Shown one piece after another: positions 59,506 to 64,000 of a stretch of 64,000 bases of DNA (position 1 is its first letter; the number at the start of each line of letters is the position of its first letter). The DNA is taken from contig NZ_JADEVT010000002.1 of the NCBI RefSeq assembly GCF_030466625.1, positions 372,001-436,000 on the forward strand, read 5' to 3'. The notes under the pieces were generated by a model, which was not told the DNA's origin, made no database searches, and was given only the letters and a program-made list of their open reading frames with translations. The position numbers and the translations under genes were made by a program. Origin of the DNA: Nocardioides sp. ChNu-153. Its GTDB lineage: Bacteria; Actinomycetota; Actinomycetes; Propionibacteriales; Nocardioidaceae.

Positions 59506-61161
59506 GTGACGCAGCCATCGGGGGACCAGCAGGCGTACCCGCCGCCGTACGAGCCGCCGCACCGGGGACCGCGCCGGCGCCGGGCGCGCACCGCGGTGGT
59601 GCTCGGCGCGGCGGGCGTGCTGGGGGTGGTCGCGATCGGCGGGGGAGCGGCGGCCTACCAGGCCTACTACGCGACCGGCGACCAGCCGTCGCAGGCGCTG
59701 CCGGCCGACACGCTGGCCTACCTGAGCGTCGACCTCGACCCGAGCGGTCGGCAGAAGCTCGAAGCGCTCGAGGTGCTCGAGCGCTTCCCCGGCTTCGGTG
59801 AGTTCTCCGACGAGGTCGGGCTCGACCGCGACGACGTCCGCCGCACGCTCTTCGACCAGATCGTCGACGCGACTCCTTGCGCGGACCTCGACTTCGACGA
59901 CGACATCGACCCGTGGCTCGGCGGGCGCTTCGCGGCGGCGGTCGTGCCCGACGACACCTCGCCCAACGTGCCGGAGCTCGGCGGCGACGTCGTGTTCGTG
60001 GCCGAGGTCTCCGACGCCGCGGCGGCGTCCGACGGCATGGAGCGGATCGCGGACTGCGGCGGCGAGGACGAGGTCGGCTGGGCCGCCGAGGGCTCGTGGC
60101 TCGTGGTGAGCGACACCTCCGACGCCGCCGAGCGGGTGCTCGACGGGGCGGCCGAGGCCTCCCTCGCGGACGACGCGGCGTACGGGCGGTGGACCGACGC
60201 GGCGGGCGGCGCGGGCATCCTCAACGTCTTCGTGGGGTCCGGTGCGGCCGACCAGCTCGTCGAGGCCCTCGACGGCGACCTCGACGACGCGATCGGCGAC
60301 GAGCTGGGGCTGGCGATCGGCGAGGCCGACCGCGAGGCCGTCCGCACCGCCGCCGAGGACTTCGAGGGCGCCGCCCTCGCCGCGCGCTTCGCCGACGGGG
60401 GCCTCGAGGTCGTGGGCGCCACGCAGGCGCGGCTCGGCGCGGAGGACGGGGAGCGCCCGGCGCTGACCGCCGGGACCGCGGGCGACCTCGCGGCCTCGCT
60501 GCCGGACACCACGGGGGCGGCGCTCGCGGTGGGCCTGGTGCCCTACTGGTACGAGGCGCTGCTCGCGAACCTGGTCGACGGTGGCCTGGCCTCCGAGGAC
60601 GTCGAGGCGGGCGTCGCCGCGGTGGAGGACGAGACCGGGCTGCGGCTGCCGGACGACCTGCGGACGCTGCTCGGCGAGGGCGTCGCGCTCGCGGTCGACG
60701 GGGAACGGGCCGACCTCGACACGCTGGAGGGCTCCGAGGGACCGCAGGACCTGCCGCTCGCGGCGAAGGTGCTGGGCACCGATGCCGACGAGGTGCGGGA
60801 CGTGCTGGACGACCTCCTCGAGGCGTCCGGTGCACCCGACGAGGTCGACGTCGCGGTGGAGGGCGGCGACGGGGGGAGCGTGGCGCTCGGCTTCGACGAC
60901 GACGTGGTCGCCGACGTCGCGGAGGAGGGCGGCCTGGGCGGCACCGACGTGTTCGAGGACGTCGTGCCCGAGACCGACGACGTGCACGCCCTGCTGTTCC
61001 TGGACCTGCGGGCCGGCGACGGCTGGCTCGAGGACCTCGCGCGCGACCTGGGCGACGACGAGCTCGCCGACAACGTGGCGCCGCTGTCGGCCGTCGGGCT
61101 CTCGGTGCGGGTCGACGACGACGTGGCGCGCACCGTCCTGCGGATCACGACGGACGACTGA
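59506..61161 (+). CDS. DUF3352 domain protein, membrane-anchored
   Basis: A 551-residue protein. A Pro/Tyr/Arg-rich cytoplasmic head of about 30 residues precedes one membrane helix (TAVVLGAAGVLGVVAIGGGAAAY, about 32-55). The large extracytoplasmic domain begins with the family motif LPADTLAYLSVDLDPSGRQKLEALEVLERFPGF and is extremely rich in Asp, Ala and Glu (for example DLDDAIGDELGLAIGEAD). One Cys pair (TPCADLD, IADCGGED) may form a disulfide. Function is unknown; the acidity suggests surface localisation. GTG 59506. The last 17 bp overlap the convergent deacylase gene. Confidence 0.85.
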   Translation: MTQPSGDQQAYPPPYEPPHRGPRRRRARTAVVLGAAGVLGVVAIGGGAAAYQAYYATGDQPSQALPADTLAYLSVDLDPSGRQKLEALEVLERFPGFGEFSDEVGLDRDDVRRTLFDQIVDATPCADLDFDDDIDPWLGGRFAAAVVPDDTSPNVPELGGDVVFVAEVSDAAAASDGMERIADCGGEDEVGWAAEGSWLVVSDTSDAAERVLDGAAEASLADDAAYGRWTDAAGGAGILNVFVGSGAADQLVEALDGDLDDAIGDELGLAIGEADREAVRTAAEDFEGAALAARFADGGLEVVGATQARLGAEDGERPALTAGTAGDLAASLPDTTGAALAVGLVPYWYEALLANLVDGGLASEDVEAGVAAVEDETGLRLPDDLRTLLGEGVALAVDGERADLDTLEGSEGPQDLPLAAKVLGTDADEVRDVLDDLLEASGAPDEVDVAVEGGDGGSVALGFDDDVVADVAEEGGLGGTDVFEDVVPETDDVHALLFLDLRAGDGWLEDLARDLGDDELADNVAPLSAVGLSVRVDDDVARTVLRITTDD

Positions 61162-61663
61162 CGGGCGCCACGACCGCGCCGCCGCCGGCCAGGGCCACCA
61201 GGTCGGCGGGGCGGAGCTCGACGTCGACGCCGCGGCGACCCGCGGAGCAGAAGACGCTCGCGTGGGTGAGGGCCGTGTCGTCGACGACGGTGCGCAGGGC
61301 GCGGCGCTGGCCGAGCGGCGAGATGCCGCCGACGACGTAGCCGGTGGCCCGCTGCGCATCGGCCACGTCGGCCATCCGGGCGCGGCGGCCGCCGAGCGCG
61401 GCGGCCGCCGCCTTGAGGTCGAGCATCCCGGCGACCGGCACCACGCCGACGCACAGCTCGCCGTCGACGTCGAGCACGAGGGTCTTCAGCACCCGGTCGG
61501 GGGACAGGCCCAGCGCGGCCGCGGCCTCCTCGCCGTACGACGTGCTCGCGGGGTCGTGCTCGTAGGGGTGCACCACGTGCCAGGCGCCGGCCGCGACCAG
61601 GGCGGCGATCGCCGGGGTCGCCGCGGCCTGCCGCTCGCCGCGGGCGTCGCGCTTCCTCGCCAC
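61145..61663 (-). CDS. YbaK/EbsC-type aminoacyl-tRNA deacylase
   Basis: A 172-residue YbaK-fold protein that should clear mischarged tRNA (Cys-tRNAPro in E. coli YbaK). Features: [68 protein letters not shown], with the lysine in VLKTLV (about residue 56), then [25 protein letters not shown] with the GxSP loop. This layout fits YbaK instead of the ProX/INS type. GTG 61663 lies 17 bp after the LON-domain gene on the same strand, so the two are probably cotranscribed. Confidence 0.9.
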   Translation of the reverse strand: MARKRDARGERQAAATPAIAALVAAGAWHVVHPYEHDPASTSYGEEAAAALGLSPDRVLKTLVLDVDGELCVGVVPVAGMLDLKAAAAALGGRRARMADVADAQRATGYVVGGISPLGQRRALRTVVDDTALTHASVFCSAGRRGVDVELRPADLVALAGGGAVVAPVSRPS

Positions 61664-61680
61664 CGTCCTCGCCGCCGCGC

Positions 61681-62388
61681 TCAGTTGGGGGAGAAGCCGG
61701 TGCGGTTGAGCTGCATCGCCGGGAGCGACGGGATGACGTTGATGGCGCGCAGCTCGGCCTCGAACAGGTCGGCGAGGAGCAGGTAGCGCTCCTCCGGGTC
61801 GTCGGTCTCGAGCAGCCGCTGGCGGTCCGACAGGGGCAGTGGCGCCACCGCCGACATCGCCCACGAGCGGAAGACCACGTCGTTCGGCAGCACCCCGGCG
61901 ACGACGTTGCCGCCGAGCTCGGAGACGACCGCCTGGTGGGCGGCGAAGAGCGCGCCGGTGCGCTCGACGACCGCGGGGTCCACGGTCGGCGGGCGCTCGG
62001 GCTCGGGGAGCACCTGCACCTCGCCGACGGGGAAGGTGCCGCTGGTGTCGAGACGGTCGAGCCGCAGGCGGTCGCGGCACACGGCGACGACGTCGAACGT
62101 GCCGTCCTCGTGGGTCTGCACCTGGGTCAGCTGCAGGCGGCAGCCGACGCGGTGCAGCGACTGGCTGCCGCGGTCGCCGACCTCATAGCCCTCGCGGATC
62201 GCGACGGAGCCGAAGAGGCGGCGCGCGGGGTCGGGCTCGCGCAGCAGGTGGTGCACCAGCGCGCGGTAGCGGTCCTCGAAGACGCGCAGCGGGACGGTGA
62301 GGCCGGGGAACACCACCGAGCCCAGCGGGAACATGGGCAGGCGCGTCGTGCCGGCGTCCCCGGGCTGGTCGTCCTGCGCGTCGGCCAC
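61681..62388 (-). CDS. LON peptidase substrate-binding domain protein
   Basis: A 235-residue protein consisting only of the N-terminal Lon domain ([34 protein letters not shown] to about residue 205), with [56 protein letters not shown]. No ATPase or protease domain follows. Such stand-alone proteins are common in actinobacteria and their role is unknown. GTG 62388 has a TAGGGT -10 box 7 nt upstream and is probably leaderless; it is divergent from hisD over 72 bp. Confidence 0.88.
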   Translation of the reverse strand: MADAQDDQPGDAGTTRLPMFPLGSVVFPGLTVPLRVFEDRYRALVHHLLREPDPARRLFGSVAIREGYEVGDRGSQSLHRVGCRLQLTQVQTHEDGTFDVVAVCRDRLRLDRLDTSGTFPVGEVQVLPEPERPPTVDPAVVERTGALFAAHQAVVSELGGNVVAGVLPNDVVFRSWAMSAVAPLPLSDRQRLLETDDPEERYLLLADLFEAELRAINVIPSLPAMQLNRTGFSPN

Positions 62389-62395
62389 GTCCTCG

Positions 62396-62401
62396 ACCCT
62401 A
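62396..62401 (-). promoter_or_regulatory. -10 box (TAGGGT) of a leaderless promoter
   Basis: Reverse-strand TAGGGT ends 7 nt before GTG 62388 of the LON-domain gene. The divergent hisD -10 lies 47 bp away. Confidence 0.6.
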
Positions 62402-62447
62402 GCGCCCGCGTGGCGGCCGCGATGCCGGGCCGCCCCGGGCCCCGGCC

Positions 62448-64000
<1,553 letters not shown>

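Overview
The window is a chromosomal segment of a very high-GC actinobacterium. Gene content and order resemble Nocardioidaceae such as Nocardioides; this is an inference from protein style, frequent GTG starts, GTGA/ATGA overlaps and synteny, because no rRNA or other marker is present. Nearly all of it is core chromosome. I see no prophage, insertion sequence, CRISPR array, tRNA or rRNA.

Layout. (1) 1-5.6 kb matches the mycobacterial rhlE/Rv3210c/Rv3208A/Rv3208/moeB1 neighbourhood: DEAD-box helicase (cut by the window edge), ferritin-like protein, alpha/beta hydrolase, DUF3107, TetR regulator and MoeZ, closed by a strong terminator. (2) 5.7-10.3 kb is more accessory: a secreted serine protease, an alkyltransferase-like protein without the acceptor cysteine, an orphan LuxR-type response regulator, an unknown coiled-coil protein, and an amino-acid permease interrupted by an in-frame TAG. 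(3) 10.3-21.4 kb corresponds to Mycobacterium tuberculosis Rv2178c-Rv2172c: class II DAHP synthase, a PASTA-bearing PknL-type kinase next to its Rv2175c-type partner, polyprenyl synthase and MTHFR, with threonine aldolase, a zinc-ribbon protein, endonuclease IV and an ABC-F protein interspersed. (4) 21.4-28.4 kb holds a CrtI-like oxidoreductase, a small membrane protein, a HEPN protein, a secreted endonuclease I, a methyltransferase, DNA polymerase IV and DUF3040. A perfect SOS-box-like palindrome lies just ahead of the methyltransferase/dinB pair. (5) 28.5-33.3 kb is a reverse-strand MoxR-DUF58-transglutaminase operon.

(6) 33.6-53.0 kb is the complete division and cell wall (dcw) cluster: mraZ, rsmH, ftsL, ftsI, murE, murF, mraY, murD, ftsW, murG, murC, ftsQ, ftsZ, pgeF, yggS, sepF, yggT and divIVA/wag31. 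It is headed by six tandem 10-bp MraZ-type boxes over a good promoter, and has a candidate mraW structured RNA between mraZ and rsmH. (7) 53.1-64 kb holds a DksA-type zinc finger protein, lspA, an RluD-type pseudouridine synthase, dnaE1, two membrane/surface proteins, a YbaK-type deacylase, a LON-domain protein, hisD and the start of hisC.

How they work together: the dcw block makes lipid II precursors (Mur enzymes, MraY, MurG), polymerises and crosslinks them (FtsW, FtsI) and positions septal or polar growth (FtsZ, SepF, FtsQ, FtsL, DivIVA); the PASTA kinase is likely to sense wall fragments. A recurrent theme is a TAnnnT -10 box 6-8 nt before the start codon (ten genes), implying many leaderless mRNAs.

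I did not find a convincing new multi-gene system. The best leads are regulatory and structural: the SOS-like palindrome, the MraZ box array, the mraW RNA candidate, the interrupted permease, the PASTA kinase with a tyrosine-repeat linker, and the cysteine-less alkyltransferase.
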